Positions 17,312 to 27,087 of a stretch of DNA of 64,000 nt are shown piece after piece. Source of the DNA: Paenarthrobacter histidinolovorans. Lineage in GTDB: Bacteria > Actinomycetota > Actinomycetes > Actinomycetales > Micrococcaceae. The first letter of the stretch is position 1. Every line of letters begins with the position of its first letter. The stretch covers positions 165,468 through 229,467 of the forward strand of contig NZ_BMPM01000006.1 of assembly GCF_014647595.1 (NCBI RefSeq). The letters run 5' to 3'. Under the pieces are notes generated by a model. It was not told the DNA's origin. It did not search any database and worked only from the letters and a program-made list of their open reading frames with translations. The translations under genes and the position numbers were made by a program.

Positions 17312-18529
17312 TTAGCCTGTCGCTTGGAGTGTGGCCTCAATCACCGCGGGTGAAAGAACGTACTGGGTCACCATCTGGCTGGCGCCGAGGATGGCCGAGC
17401 GATCTCCGGCCATGGAAATGCCGATCCGAAGATGCGTGGTGGCCAACGGCAGCGACCGCCGGTAGACCACCTCGCGGATGCCGGCCACCAAGTGTTCGCC
17501 GGCCTCTCCCACGCTGCCGCCAATAATGATCATGGAGGGGTTGAGCAGGTTGACCACGGTTGCCAGAACATCTCCGACGTCCCGTCCTGCCTGCCGCAAC
17601 GCTTGGATCGCTTGGAGGTTTCCCTCTCCCACGAGCCGCAGGACATCTGCACCGTTACTGACTTCCAGCCCTTGCGTTTGCAGTTGGCGCGCGACGGCGG
17701 GCCCCGAGGCGAGCGCTTCCAGGCACCCGTAGTTGCCGCAGCGGCAGAGGACGTCATCGCCACGCGGCACCCGGACGTGGCCAAGATCGCCGGCGGTGCC
17801 GTTGGCGCCCCGCTGCAGCTCACCGCTGCTGATGATGCCGGCACCGATGCCGGTGGCCACCTTGATGAACAGGAAGTTGTCGTGATCGGGCCAGTACGCG
17901 GTCCGCTCACCCAGGGCCATGATGTTGACGTCGTTGTCCACCAGAACGGGGACAGGCAGCGAGCGCTGGACGTAAGTGACGACGTCGAATCCGTCCCAGC
18001 CCGGCATGATCGGCGGCTTCACGGGCCGTCCTGTGTCGTGTTCCACCGGCCCGGGCAGGCCAATGCCAATCCCGGCGAGGTCGCCCGGCTCCCGTCCGGC
18101 TTCGGCAAGCAGCTCCCGCCCCGCTGAAACAACACGGCCCAGGACCACTTCGGGACCGTCGGCCACTTCCTGTCCGAGCCGGCGCTCCGCCAGGATGCTG
18201 CCCCCGAGGTCGGTGACGGCAACAATCAGGTGGGTCGCTCCGACGTCGACCGCCAGCACGACGCGCGCGGCGGGGTTGAAGGCAAAGCGCGACGGCGGCC
18301 TGCCGCCGCTGGAGCTTGCCTCACCGGCTGGCCCGACCAGGCCGGAGTTGATGAGGGCGTCGATGCGGGAAGCGACGGTGGAGCGGGCAAGTCCGGTGGT
18401 GAGGGCAAGTTCGGCGCGTGTCCGGGCTTGGCCGTCGCGGAGGAGTTGGAAAAGATCACCAGCGCGCGACAAGTTGCCGGCCTCCAAGACCAAGGTGTTT
18501 CCGGCGTCGTTTCCGGGTGCTGGTGTCAT
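17312..18529 (-). CDS. ROK-family transcriptional repressor
   Basis: This protein of about 405 residues has an N-terminal winged helix (LFQLLRDGQARTRAELALTTGLARSTVASRIDALINSGLV) and a ROK sugar-kinase-like domain: VDVGATHLIVAV, GIGIGLPGPVEHDTG, LVDNDVNIMALGE, and the zinc motif CRCGNYGCLE. It lies divergent from the Gfo/Idh-ABC operon and is its likely sugar-responsive repressor. ATG at 18529 (MTPAPGND) is chosen; earlier in-frame ATGs at 18559 and 18586 are alternatives because no start has a strong ribosome site. Confidence 0.88.
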   Translation of the reverse strand: MTPAPGNDAGNTLVLEAGNLSRAGDLFQLLRDGQARTRAELALTTGLARSTVASRIDALINSGLVGPAGEASSSGGRPPSRFAFNPAARVVLAVDVGATHLIVAVTDLGGSILAERRLGQEVADGPEVVLGRVVSAGRELLAEAGREPGDLAGIGIGLPGPVEHDTGRPVKPPIMPGWDGFDVVTYVQRSLPVPVLVDNDVNIMALGERTAYWPDHDNFLFIKVATGIGAGIISSGELQRGANGTAGDLGHVRVPRGDDVLCRCGNYGCLEALASGPAVARQLQTQGLEVSNGADVLRLVGEGNLQAIQALRQAGRDVGDVLATVVNLLNPSMIIIGGSVGEAGEHLVAGIREVVYRRSLPLATTHLRIGISMAGDRSAILGASQMVTQYVLSPAVIEATLQATG

Positions 18530-18574
18530 GCATTTAGTGAAGCACGATTGCTTATGCATGTCATGCAATGAAAG

Positions 18575-18629
18575 TTTGTCGGCCATTTTTCAACTTTTGC
18601 TTGACGATCGACAAAAGTCCCCCTAGGTT
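18575..18629 (+). promoter_or_regulatory. Promoter and operator of the ROK-controlled operon
   Basis: A promoter TTGACG (18601-18606), 17-base spacer, TAGGTT (18624-18629) points at the oxidoreductase operon. It is flanked by inverted half-sites: TTTGTCG (18575-18581) with CGACAAA (18609-18615), and ACTTTTG (18593-18599) with CAAAAGT (18612-18618). The right half-sites lie inside the spacer, so a bound repressor would block RNA polymerase. Confidence 0.55.
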
Positions 18630-18730
18630 GTGATGAGCAGCACATCAAGACGTTCGATGTTGGGAATCCACAGCATTGGTCCCTCCCGTTCCGCTCATGC
18701 GCCAGTCCGCTTACGAAGAGGTAACTGAAC

Positions 18731-19810
18731 TTGTCCAGCCATACAGACGCCACCCGAATCCTGGGCGTTGGCATCCTCGGCGCCGGCCCGGTCACGCAGG
18801 CCATCCACTTGCCATCCCTGGCGCGTTTGGGCCACATCCTGGCTGTCCGCCACATCATGGACGTCGACCCCACCGTGGCTGAGTCCGTTGCCGCCCGTGT
18901 CGGTGCCGCCCACAGCACCAGCATCGACGCTCTCCTTGGCGACCCGGATGTGGACATCGTGGCCATCTGCAGCCCTCACCAGTTCCACGCCGAGCAGGTC
19001 ATCGCTGCGTGCCGCGCCGGGAAGAAGGCTGTCCTTTGCGAGAAGCCCTTCGCCATGAACGCCGACGAAGCCGCCCGCATTTCCGCCGTCAGCCAGGAAA
19101 CAGCGGTGCCGATCATCGTCGGAGCCATGCACACCTTCGACCCCGGCTGGATTGCGGCAAGCGAGGACTGGGGAGAACTTCCGGAGCATGCACACACGAT
19201 CCGCTCCTCCATTGTCCTCCCGCCCAACGCACGGTTTGAGGACTTTGCCACCGAGATCATCACCCGTCCCGCCGGAGCCGCACCAGACTACTCGGACCCC
19301 GAGGTCATCAAAGGAGCACTCCGCGGCGGGGTCATGGGGCTCGCCATCCACGACCTCCCCCTGATTCGCAGATTCACGCCGGACTTCAAGGACGTCGAAG
19401 TGCTTGAAGCGCGCCATGTTCGCCCGTTCGGTTACGTCATCTCCCTCCGAACCCCAACGCGCAGCATTGAGCTCCGCGCGGCCATGAACAACACATGGAA
19501 GCCCGAATGGAGCTTCGAAGCCGTGTCCGACGACGCGGCCCTCCGCATCGACTTCACACCGTCGTACGTCCAGGCCGGTTCCGCCGTTGCCACTCTGACC
19601 CAAGGCACACGCACCACGGTGCACGGCCCCTTTGAGCACAACGGTTACGAAGGCGAATGGCGCGAACTCGCCGCCCTGGCAACAGGGGAGAAACAGCCCC
19701 CATCGGCGCAATCCCTGATCGACGATCTCACTTTTGCCCTGGACATCGCCGAGGCCACGGTGACCCACGTTGATACCCGGAACGCTGTTGTCGAAGGAGC
19801 GCGCGCATGA
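18731..19810 (+). CDS. Gfo/Idh/MocA-family NAD(P)-dependent oxidoreductase (1)
   Basis: This 359-residue protein is the first gene of the ROK-controlled operon. It has the Rossmann motif GVGILGAG (12-19), the family EKP catalytic motif in LCEKPF (104-106) and a C-terminal alpha/beta domain with LAIHDLPLIRRF. Family members oxidise or reduce sugar and inositol hydroxyls. The start is TTG at 18731 with AGAGGTAACTG upstream. The stop overlaps the next start by four bases. The substrate is not determined; other genes suggest a glycoside or cyclitol. Confidence 0.85.
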   Translation: MSSHTDATRILGVGILGAGPVTQAIHLPSLARLGHILAVRHIMDVDPTVAESVAARVGAAHSTSIDALLGDPDVDIVAICSPHQFHAEQVIAACRAGKKAVLCEKPFAMNADEAARISAVSQETAVPIIVGAMHTFDPGWIAASEDWGELPEHAHTIRSSIVLPPNARFEDFATEIITRPAGAAPDYSDPEVIKGALRGGVMGLAIHDLPLIRRFTPDFKDVEVLEARHVRPFGYVISLRTPTRSIELRAAMNNTWKPEWSFEAVSDDAALRIDFTPSYVQAGSAVATLTQGTRTTVHGPFEHNGYEGEWRELAALATGEKQPPSAQSLIDDLTFALDIAEATVTHVDTRNAVVEGARA

Positions 19811-20604
19811 GTCAGTACACTGTCCGTGCGACGCCCGAAGCCCGGGAAGCCGGCGCCATCACCCTTTCCGTTGCTTCGCTTCCTGAATCATTCGGTCCCG
19901 CCGGAGACTACGACAACGCCCACGTCCATGCCATTGCGGGCCACGCAGGTTGGACTACGGAAGCTGCCCGAGCCATCTCAGCGGGAGCCCGCGGTGTGGT
20001 TGTGGTAAATCCCGCACCGGAAGACACCGATGACCTGGACGATGCCGCGCAACAAAACGGCACCGTGGTGGTCCTCGACCAGCGTTGGGCGTCCAACCCC
20101 GCCGCGACGGCAGCAGAAGTGGCAGTGCGGTCCATGGCCGGTCGCGCCGCGGTCCTCGACGTCGTCGCTACCGCTCCGTTGGGAACCGACATCGGAGCGT
20201 TGATCGCTGACCAACTCGCCGCCGTCGTCCGTCTCGCCGGACCGCTGGGAAACCTGAAACTCCTGGACCGCAGACAAAACGGCTACACCGCGACGGCAGT
20301 ACTCGCCAACGGCGCGCCGGTGGCACTGCAGGGAATCATTTCCGACGCCCGGCCCGCAAGCGTCAACATCACCATGCTGACTGACGACGGCGGCGCCAGG
20401 GTCACGCTGCCGGATCCCGTGGCAGCCTGGCCGGCGACTGTCAAAGTCACAGGCCCGCAAGGCGAGCTGCTTGTCCCAACGATCTACGAATCCGCTCATC
20501 GCACCACTTGGCGCCGGCTCAAGGAACACCTCGACGCCGGCACCCTCCCCTCCGATCTGCGGCAATTCGCTGCGGTTTCGGAAGCCATCGCAAGTCTCAC
20601 CTGA
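19807..20604 (+). CDS. Degenerate Gfo/Idh-like protein lacking catalytic motifs
   Basis: This is a 265-residue protein translationally coupled to the oxidoreductase before it. Parts read like a decayed Gfo/Idh protein: AISAGARGVVVVNPAP stands where the family has A..AGKHVLVEKP, and GTVVVLDQRWASNPAA resembles the next strand with its R..DP motif. The GxGxxG nucleotide motif is absent and the catalytic Lys of EKP is missing, and the N-terminus is short. The composition and frame are intact, so it is not an obvious pseudogene. It could be a non-catalytic partner subunit of the neighbouring dehydrogenase. The family assignment is inference. Confidence 0.6.
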   Translation: MSQYTVRATPEAREAGAITLSVASLPESFGPAGDYDNAHVHAIAGHAGWTTEAARAISAGARGVVVVNPAPEDTDDLDDAAQQNGTVVVLDQRWASNPAATAAEVAVRSMAGRAAVLDVVATAPLGTDIGALIADQLAAVVRLAGPLGNLKLLDRRQNGYTATAVLANGAPVALQGIISDARPASVNITMLTDDGGARVTLPDPVAAWPATVKVTGPQGELLVPTIYESAHRTTWRRLKEHLDAGTLPSDLRQFAAVSEAIASLT

Positions 20605-20713
20605 AACACCCGCACATCCGTTCCACCAGCCATTCAGTATCCGTTGCCCTACTCAAAGTTGAGCTGGACCGGCAAATCAACGCACAGCGTCGCCGGTCCC
20701 GAAAGGAATCACT

Positions 20714-22042
20714 ATGAATGTTCAGTCCGCAGCCACCCGGTCCTTCTCCCGCCGCAACTTCCTCGGCCTGTCCGCTGCGGCCGCTTCCGTGCCGCTGCTG
20801 GCAGCATGCGGTGGCGGCTCGGCCACCCAGGGCGGAGGGGGAGGTGCTGGTGGAACGGTCAAGTTCTGGGACATGCCATGGGCCACCCCCGCTTACAACG
20901 ACTCCGCCAAGAAGATCGCTGAAGGCTTCTCCGGCGCTAACAACGCCAAGGCCAACTACCAGATCATCCAGTGGAACAACTTCTACCAAACGTTCTCATC
21001 GGCCATCGCTTCCAAGACCGGCCCCGCCGTATCCACCGGTGGCGGCTTCCAGGCCTTCCAGTTCGAGCAGCAGGGCCAGATCGCATACGCGGACAAGGTT
21101 ATTGAGAAGTTGAAGTCCAACGGCCAGTTCGATGACTTCCTGCCCGGCGTGTTGGACCCGTTCAAGTCCGACAAGGGTTACGTTGCTGTGCCGTGGCAGT
21201 TGGACATGCGCGTGTTCTGGTACCGGAAGTCCCTGTTTGAGAAGGCCGGCGTATCACTGCCCACGGACTGGCCATCCCTGCTTGAAGCCGGCAAGGCACT
21301 GAAGAAGGTCGGCGCGTTCGGCTTCGCCACAGGTGCCGGTTCCGGCAACAACTACGGCAACCACTCGATGATCATGATGATGGTCAACAACGGCGGCGGC
21401 GTCTGGAACAAGGACGGCGAGCTGGACCTCCTGAACGACCGGAACGTGGAAGCCATCGAGTTTGTGCGCGAACTCGTCTCCAACGGCATCGTGGATCCTG
21501 CAGCGGTCAGCTACACCACGGACAACATGTCTGCACAGTGGAAGGACGGCAAGGCCGGCTTCGGTCTTTTCCAGGTCAACGTTCCGCAGCGCGTCGGCGA
21601 CACCTCCGGCGACCTGCTGGTGGCCGACCCCATCACGGGACCGCACGGTGACAAGGCAACCATCGTGTTCCCGAACAACATCATGATGTACAAGAACACT
21701 CCGTCCCAGGAAGCCTCGGAAGAGTTCCTGGTTTACTACCTGGGCCAGCTCAAGGAACTGTGGAAGCAGAAGCTCATGTCCGCACTGCCTGTCTTCAAAT
21801 CCATCACCGAGCTCCCGGAGTTCGCCGACGACCCCAACAACGTGAAGATCGTCAAGGACTGGCAGCCGATCGCCAAGACGTTCGCCGCCCAGGGCAGCAC
21901 CCTCAACGCTAACCTCGCAGCCCTTGACGGCGGCCAGGCACTGAACCAATTCAGCCAGTCGATCCTTACCGGCCAGGCATCTGACGCCAAGAGCGCCCTG
22001 CAGACCTTCCAGTCCGGCCTCGAATCGGTCTTGAAGAAGTAG
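20714..22042 (+). CDS. ABC sugar-importer solute-binding lipoprotein
   Basis: This 442-residue protein has a twin-arginine-type leader SRRNFLGLSAAAA and lipobox LLAACGGG, so it is exported and lipid-anchored. The body is a family-1 carbohydrate-binding protein (VKFWDMPWATPAYNDSAKKIAEGF; VPWQLDMRVFWYRKSLFEKAG). It would deliver the operon's sugar to the two permeases encoded immediately downstream. It has a GAAAGGAATCACT ribosome site. The glycine-rich linker after the Cys is typical of Gram-positive binding lipoproteins. Confidence 0.9.
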   Translation: MNVQSAATRSFSRRNFLGLSAAAASVPLLAACGGGSATQGGGGGAGGTVKFWDMPWATPAYNDSAKKIAEGFSGANNAKANYQIIQWNNFYQTFSSAIASKTGPAVSTGGGFQAFQFEQQGQIAYADKVIEKLKSNGQFDDFLPGVLDPFKSDKGYVAVPWQLDMRVFWYRKSLFEKAGVSLPTDWPSLLEAGKALKKVGAFGFATGAGSGNNYGNHSMIMMMVNNGGGVWNKDGELDLLNDRNVEAIEFVRELVSNGIVDPAAVSYTTDNMSAQWKDGKAGFGLFQVNVPQRVGDTSGDLLVADPITGPHGDKATIVFPNNIMMYKNTPSQEASEEFLVYYLGQLKELWKQKLMSALPVFKSITELPEFADDPNNVKIVKDWQPIAKTFAAQGSTLNANLAALDGGQALNQFSQSILTGQASDAKSALQTFQSGLESVLKK

Positions 22043-22057
22043 AACGGTACCTCTGCC

Positions 22058-23020
22058 ATGTCATCAACTACTGCAACTTCGGGCCTGTCCCGGGCCCGCC
22101 GGGGAGTGGCCCCCGGTGGGTCCGGGGCGGTCCCGGGAAAACGCAAGAGCAAACTCAGCGCGCAGACCACCCGCACATTCTTCTGGCTGTTGCTGCCTTC
22201 GGTAGTGCTTCTGGTCCTGATCCACGGCTACCCGCTGATCCACGCCGCGGTACAGGCCACCCACGACGGCGACTTGCTCCAAACCGGTAACTTTGTGGGC
22301 GGGGAGAACTTCGCCAGCGTCCTCTCCTCCCCCGCATTCTGGAAAGCTGCGCAGTTCACGCTCTGGTTCACGATTGTCGGGGTCTTCGGCTCCTGGCTGG
22401 TAGGACTGGGCCTGGCGCTCCTGCTGCGAACCCGGATTCCTGCAGGCAACACTTTCAAGGTCCTGCTGCTCCTGCCGTGGGTAGTGCCGATCGTGGTCTC
22501 CTCCACGGCTTGGAACTGGTTGGTAGCCACCCCCGACAGCCTCATTCCGTCGATCTTCCGCGGACTGGGACTCGGAACCCCGTTGTTCCTTGCTGACCCC
22601 ACGCTGGCGTCCATCACGGTGATGGTGTTCAAGGTCTGGGTATCTTTCCCCTTCATGATGATGATGATCTCCGCAGCTCTGGCTTCGGTGGACACCACCG
22701 TCTACGAAGCAGCCAGCATGGACGGCGCCTCCAAGTGGCAGCAGTTCACCCAGATCACGCTCCCGCTGATCGCACGCTCCACCTATATCTCGTGGATCCT
22801 CATGACGATCTTCTGCGTCAACGACTTCCCCACGATCTACCTGCTCACCGGCGGCGGTCCCGTCAGTGCCACCACCTCCTTGGTGGTGCTTGCCTACCGC
22901 ACTGTCTTCCAGGACTTCGCCACCGGCCCCGGCGTCGCCATCGCCTTCCTGATGACCATGACCCTGGTGGTCATTTCCGTCATCCTGTACCGCCAGATCC
23001 GAAAGTCGAGCGTCGAATAA
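22058..23020 (+). CDS. ABC sugar-importer permease (MalF-like)
   Basis: This 320-residue inner-membrane protein has six predicted helices after a basic cytosolic N-terminus. The EAA loop that docks the ATPase is visible as [23 protein letters not shown]. It pairs with the binding protein upstream and the second permease downstream; its stop overlaps the next start as TAATG. The N-terminal extension of about 45 residues is rich in Gly, Arg and Lys. No ATPase gene occurs in the operon. Confidence 0.9.
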   Translation: MSSTTATSGLSRARRGVAPGGSGAVPGKRKSKLSAQTTRTFFWLLLPSVVLLVLIHGYPLIHAAVQATHDGDLLQTGNFVGGENFASVLSSPAFWKAAQFTLWFTIVGVFGSWLVGLGLALLLRTRIPAGNTFKVLLLLPWVVPIVVSSTAWNWLVATPDSLIPSIFRGLGLGTPLFLADPTLASITVMVFKVWVSFPFMMMMISAALASVDTTVYEAASMDGASKWQQFTQITLPLIARSTYISWILMTIFCVNDFPTIYLLTGGGPVSATTSLVVLAYRTVFQDFATGPGVAIAFLMTMTLVVISVILYRQIRKSSVE

Positions 23021-23913
23021 TGAGCACAGTACTTCACGCCCACCCCGAGTCCGGTCCAGCCCTGGGTATCGCCGATTCAGGCAAAACCCGCAAGGTGCTC
23101 TCGGAAGCCGGCATGCGCGGACGCTGGTGGAGGTTCGCCCTGATACTGGCCATCACGGTGATCGTCCTGGTCCCCATCATGGTCACAGTTGTCCTGGCCT
23201 TCACCCCCGGCGCCAACAGCACCGCCACCGGGTTCACGTTCGAGAACCTGGCCAACGTCTTCAACGGGACGCTCGCCGCCACCTGGCTCCAGAACAGCCT
23301 GGTCACCACACTCTCCACCGTGCTGGTTTCCGTCGCGGTGGCCGCTCCGGCCGGCTACGTCCTCTCCCGCGGACGTTCCAAGGCGGTATCCGGTTACTCT
23401 TTGCTCCTGTTCGTGATGCAGTCCCTGCCGATCATTACCTCCGTGGTGCCCCTCTTCATCCTCTTCGCCGCCATGGGACTGGTGGACAACCTCCTGGGCA
23501 TCACCATCATCTACGTTGGCTCCACCATGACGGTGGCCACCTGGATGATGGCCGCCTACTTCGACTCCATCCCCATCAGCCTTGAAGAGGCTTCCTGGAT
23601 TGATGGCTGCTCAGTCTTCGGATCCTTCACCAAGGTGGTCTTGCGGAACAGCCTTCCCGGCATCCTCTCCACCGCTATCTTCGCGTTCCTGCTCGCCTGG
23701 AACGACTACCTGGTGGCCATCGTTTTCCTGCGGTCCAACGAGATCTTCACCCTGCCCATGGGCGTCCAATCCTTCTTCCAGCAAAACGCCACCGACTGGA
23801 CATCCGTCATGGCTCTGGCCGTGGTCATGATGCTCCCGCCGATCATTGTTTTCGCCACCCTGAACAAGTACTTCAGCGTCGGCGGAATCGGCGGCTCCCT
23901 GGCCGGCCGCTGA
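23020..23913 (+). CDS. ABC sugar-importer permease (MalG-like)
   Basis: This 297-residue permease has six predicted helices and the EAA loop [28 protein letters not shown], completing the importer with the two preceding genes. I placed the start at the ATG overlapping the upstream stop ([13 protein letters not shown]); a longer open frame upstream lies inside the previous gene and is rejected. The typical MalG signature [12 protein letters not shown] is near the C-terminus. Confidence 0.9.
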   Translation: MSTVLHAHPESGPALGIADSGKTRKVLSEAGMRGRWWRFALILAITVIVLVPIMVTVVLAFTPGANSTATGFTFENLANVFNGTLAATWLQNSLVTTLSTVLVSVAVAAPAGYVLSRGRSKAVSGYSLLLFVMQSLPIITSVVPLFILFAAMGLVDNLLGITIIYVGSTMTVATWMMAAYFDSIPISLEEASWIDGCSVFGSFTKVVLRNSLPGILSTAIFAFLLAWNDYLVAIVFLRSNEIFTLPMGVQSFFQQNATDWTSVMALAVVMMLPPIIVFATLNKYFSVGGIGGSLAGR

Positions 23914-23916
23914 TTA

Positions 23917-23930
23917 GACTGGCGCCAGTC
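23917..23930. repeat. Perfect 14-bp palindrome GACTGGCGCCAGTC
   Basis: This loopless perfect palindrome lies just after the permease stop and about 40 bases before the TIM-barrel gene, inside the operon. It could be a protein-binding site or part of a small intercistronic structure. Confidence 0.4.
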
Positions 23931-23970
23931 CCCCGAACTCCCTGAAAAACCACTCCCGAAAAGGAACCCC

Positions 23971-24732
23971 ATGTCTTACTCACTCCAGCTGTACACCCTC
24001 CGCAACGCCATCCAGGAGGACCTGCCTGGAACCATCAGGAAGGTCGCCGAGATCGGCTACACCCAGGTAGAGCCGTACAACTTCGTGGCCACAGCTGCGG
24101 AACTCGGCAAGGCTTTGAAGGAGAACGGCCTGACCGCCCCGTCCGGCCACGCTCCGCTCCTGTCACAAGACCAGGACGAAATCTTCGCTGCCGCCAAAGA
24201 GCTGGGCATCACCACCGTCATCGACCCGTTCCTCCCGGCCGAACACTGGCAGGACGCAGAAACCATCCAAGGCACGGCAGCCAAGCTCAACGCCGCCGCG
24301 AAAAAGGGTGCTGAGTACGGCATCCGCGTTGGTTACCACAACCACGCCTGGGAATTGGAGTCCACTATCGAAGGCACCACGGCCCTTGAATACTTCGAAG
24401 GATTGCTGGAACCTGAGCTCGTCCTCGAGGTAGACACCTACTGGGCAGCCGTCGGAGGCCAGGACCCCGTCGAATTGCTGGCCCGCCTGGGCGACCGGGT
24501 CAAGCTCATCCACATCAAGGATGGCCCCGGCAACACCGACACCAAGGCCCAGCAGCCTGCAGGCCAGGGCACCATCCCGGTCCTGGACGTCATTGCCGCC
24601 GCCAAGTCCTTGGAGGTTGGTGTGGTGGAATTCGATGACTACTCCGGAGATATCTTCCAGGGCATCACCGAGAGCTTGAACTACCTGACCGCCGCGGCCA
24701 GCGCCCAGGCAGCAGAAGGAGCCAAGGCATGA
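23971..24732 (+). CDS. Sugar phosphate isomerase/epimerase-like TIM barrel (AP_endonuc_2) (1)
   Basis: This 253-residue protein begins SYSLQLYTLRNAIQEDLPGTIRKVAEIGYTQVEPYNF and has the metal-site segments of the xylose-isomerase-like barrel: GYHNHAWELE (about 116-125), LEVDTYWAAVGG, LIHIKDGPG and GVVEFDDY. Family members isomerise, epimerise or dehydrate keto-sugars and keto-inositols (IolE/IolI) or eliminate from 3-keto-glycosides. The start has AAAAGGAA. The stop overlaps the following oxidoreductase start, so the two enzymes probably act in sequence. Confidence 0.85.
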   Translation: MSYSLQLYTLRNAIQEDLPGTIRKVAEIGYTQVEPYNFVATAAELGKALKENGLTAPSGHAPLLSQDQDEIFAAAKELGITTVIDPFLPAEHWQDAETIQGTAAKLNAAAKKGAEYGIRVGYHNHAWELESTIEGTTALEYFEGLLEPELVLEVDTYWAAVGGQDPVELLARLGDRVKLIHIKDGPGNTDTKAQQPAGQGTIPVLDVIAAAKSLEVGVVEFDDYSGDIFQGITESLNYLTAAASAQAAEGAKA

Positions 24733-25850
24733 GCTTCGCACCCTCAACCCGCAAGGGCCCCGTGGGCGTTGCCGTCATCGGTGCGGGCAACATCAGCAAG
24801 CAGTACCTGGACAACCTCACCACCTTCCCTGACATCAAAGTCCTGGTGATCGCGGACCTGTTCGAAGAGGCCGCCAAAGCACGTGCCGAAGAATACGGGA
24901 TCGCCGAATTCGGTGCGCCGGAGCTGGCACTGAACCATCCCGACGTCGAAATCATCGTGAACCTGACCATCCCGGCAGCGCACGTTGAGGTGGCCACAGC
25001 CGCGGTCAATGCGGGCAAGCACGTATGGACAGAAAAGCCGTTCTCGTTGGACCGTGAGTCCGGGCTGGGCCTGCTGAAGGCAGCAGATGCCGCGGGTATC
25101 CGTTTGGGCACCGCCCCGGACACGTTCCTGGGTGCGGGCCTGCAGACCGCCCGCCGGATCATCGAACGCGGTGACATCGGCACGCCGCTGACGGGCATGA
25201 CCACGTTCCAGACCCCCGGTCCGGAATCCTGGCACCCGAACCCTGCTTTCTTGTTCCAGCATGGCGCCGGCCCGCTGTTCGACATGGGTCCGTACTACCT
25301 CACGGCCCTGATCCAGACCTTTGGCTCGATCCGCAGGGTTGCCGCCGTCGGCTCCTCCGCCAAAGCGACCCGCGTGATCGGTTCCGGTCCCAAGGCCGGC
25401 GAGGAATTCGCCGTCGAGGTTCCCACGCATGTGTCCGCGATGGCGCAGTTCGAAGGAGGACAGTCCTCGCACAGCGTGTTCTCGTTTGAGTCACCGCGGC
25501 TGCGGATGGGCTTCGTGGAAATCACCGGTTCCGAAGCGACACTCTCCCTGCCGGACCCGAACTATTTCGACGGCGAGTTGAAGCTCTGGCGTCCGGGCGC
25601 GGAGGAACCCGAGATCATCGCCGCGACAGGTCCTGCCAACGGCCGTGGCCTGGGTGTGCTGGACATGGCCCGGGCCCTCCGTGCCGGAACTCCGCACCGC
25701 GCCACGGGCGACCTCGCCTATCACGTGCTGGACAGCATGGTCTCCATCGCGGAGTCCGTGGAATCAGGCACGTTCGTGGACGTCACCAGCAACGCACCAG
25801 CCTCGGCGGCAGTCCCTGAGGACTGGGCCCCCGAAACAGCAAGTCTCTAG
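24729..25850 (+). CDS. Gfo/Idh/MocA-family oxidoreductase (2)
   Basis: This 373-residue enzyme has the Rossmann motif VAVIGAGNIS (14-23), the EKP motif in WTEKPF (102-104) and a C-terminal domain with FDMGPYYLTALIQTFG, where the conserved DxGxY segment of many sugar dehydrogenases sits. It would oxidise a sugar hydroxyl with NAD(P). It overlaps the TIM-barrel gene by four bases. Its substrate is presumably the imported sugar or the product of one of the other dehydrogenases. Confidence 0.87.
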   Translation: MSFAPSTRKGPVGVAVIGAGNISKQYLDNLTTFPDIKVLVIADLFEEAAKARAEEYGIAEFGAPELALNHPDVEIIVNLTIPAAHVEVATAAVNAGKHVWTEKPFSLDRESGLGLLKAADAAGIRLGTAPDTFLGAGLQTARRIIERGDIGTPLTGMTTFQTPGPESWHPNPAFLFQHGAGPLFDMGPYYLTALIQTFGSIRRVAAVGSSAKATRVIGSGPKAGEEFAVEVPTHVSAMAQFEGGQSSHSVFSFESPRLRMGFVEITGSEATLSLPDPNYFDGELKLWRPGAEEPEIIAATGPANGRGLGVLDMARALRAGTPHRATGDLAYHVLDSMVSIAESVESGTFVDVTSNAPASAAVPEDWAPETASL

Positions 25851-25880
25851 TAACTGAAGCGAACTGCGAGGAACCTGACC

Positions 25881-27086
25881 ATGACCACCCCCGCCCACCC
25901 ATCCGACCACACGCCTGCCCCGGCTTCCCGCCCCCTCGGCGTTGCCGCCATTGGCTATGCCTTCATGGGGAAGGCCCATTCGAATGCGTGGCGGAATGTG
26001 GCCAGTTTCTTCGACGTCCCGGCCTTCGAGCAGAAAGTGCTGGTTGGCCGGGACGCCACCCAGGTGGCCGAGGCCGCCGCCAAGTACGGCTGGGCCGAGT
26101 CCGCCACCGACTGGCGTGAAGTCATTGAACGCGACGACATCGACATCATCGATATCTGCGCCCCTGGCTGGATGCACGCCGAAATCGCCATCGCCGCACT
26201 TGAGGCCGGCAAGCACGTGTTGGTAGAGAAGCCCCTGGCCAACACCTTGGGTGAAGCTGAACTCATGACCGCCGCCGCGGCGAAAGCCCGCAAACGTGGC
26301 GTCCAATCCATGATCGGTTTCAATTACCGCCGTGTCCCGGCGCTGGCCCTGGCCCGCGAACTCATCGCAGAGGGCCGCCTCGGCACTGTCCGCCACATCC
26401 GCGCCGCGTACCTTCAGGACTGGCTGGCTGACGCACAGTCCCCCATGACCTGGCGTCTCCGCAAGGAAACCGCCGGTTCCGGTGCGCTGGGCGATATCGC
26501 CTCGCACGCCATCGACCAGATCCTGTTCCTTCTGGGCGATGCCGTCACCGAGGTCTCGGGCCGCCTGCAGACTTTCGTGGACCGACGCCCCGGGGCTGAC
26601 GGCCTGGAAGATGTCACGGTCGACGACGCCGCCTGGGCCACGCTGACCCTCGCCTCCGGAGCAATCGCCTCTGTTGAAGTCAGCCGCGTGGCCACCGGCC
26701 AGAAAAACTCTCTCAAGCTCGAAATCTACGGAGACAAGGGCACCATCCTGTTTGACCTCGAGGCACTGAACGAACTCGGTTTCCTGGACTCCACCGTGCC
26801 GGTCCGGGAGCAGGGTTTCCGGCGGATCCTGGTCAATGAGCCCGAGCACCCGTACATGGAAGCGTGGTGGCCACAGGGTCACATCATCGGCTGGGAACAC
26901 ACGTTCACACACCAGATCCGGGACTTCCTCACCGCAATTGCGGCCGGTGAGTCGCCGTCGCCGTCGTTCGAAGAGGGCCTGAACGTCCAGCACATCCTCG
27001 CCGCCGTGGAAGAGTCGGCAGCAGCCAAAAGCTCACTGATCCAACTGTCCGCCAAGCCAAGCAGCACCACTACTGAAGGAGCCTGA
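25881..27086 (+). CDS. Gfo/Idh/MocA-family oxidoreductase (3), levoglucosan-dehydrogenase-like
   Basis: This 401-residue enzyme shows AAIGYAFMGKAHSNAWRN (about 22-39), VEKPLA (EKP at 116-118), GFNYRRVPALALA, AYLQDWLAD.QSPMTWR and GSGALGDIASHAIDQ. This set recalls the levoglucosan dehydrogenase described from Arthrobacter-type bacteria, which oxidises C3 of an anhydrosugar to a 3-keto product. Identity of the substrate here is not proved; related enzymes act on other glycosides. The start at 25881 follows a GCGAGGAACCTGACC site. Confidence 0.85.
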   Translation: MTTPAHPSDHTPAPASRPLGVAAIGYAFMGKAHSNAWRNVASFFDVPAFEQKVLVGRDATQVAEAAAKYGWAESATDWREVIERDDIDIIDICAPGWMHAEIAIAALEAGKHVLVEKPLANTLGEAELMTAAAAKARKRGVQSMIGFNYRRVPALALARELIAEGRLGTVRHIRAAYLQDWLADAQSPMTWRLRKETAGSGALGDIASHAIDQILFLLGDAVTEVSGRLQTFVDRRPGADGLEDVTVDDAAWATLTLASGAIASVEVSRVATGQKNSLKLEIYGDKGTILFDLEALNELGFLDSTVPVREQGFRRILVNEPEHPYMEAWWPQGHIIGWEHTFTHQIRDFLTAIAAGESPSPSFEEGLNVQHILAAVEESAAAKSSLIQLSAKPSSTTTEGA

Positions 27087-27087
27087 C

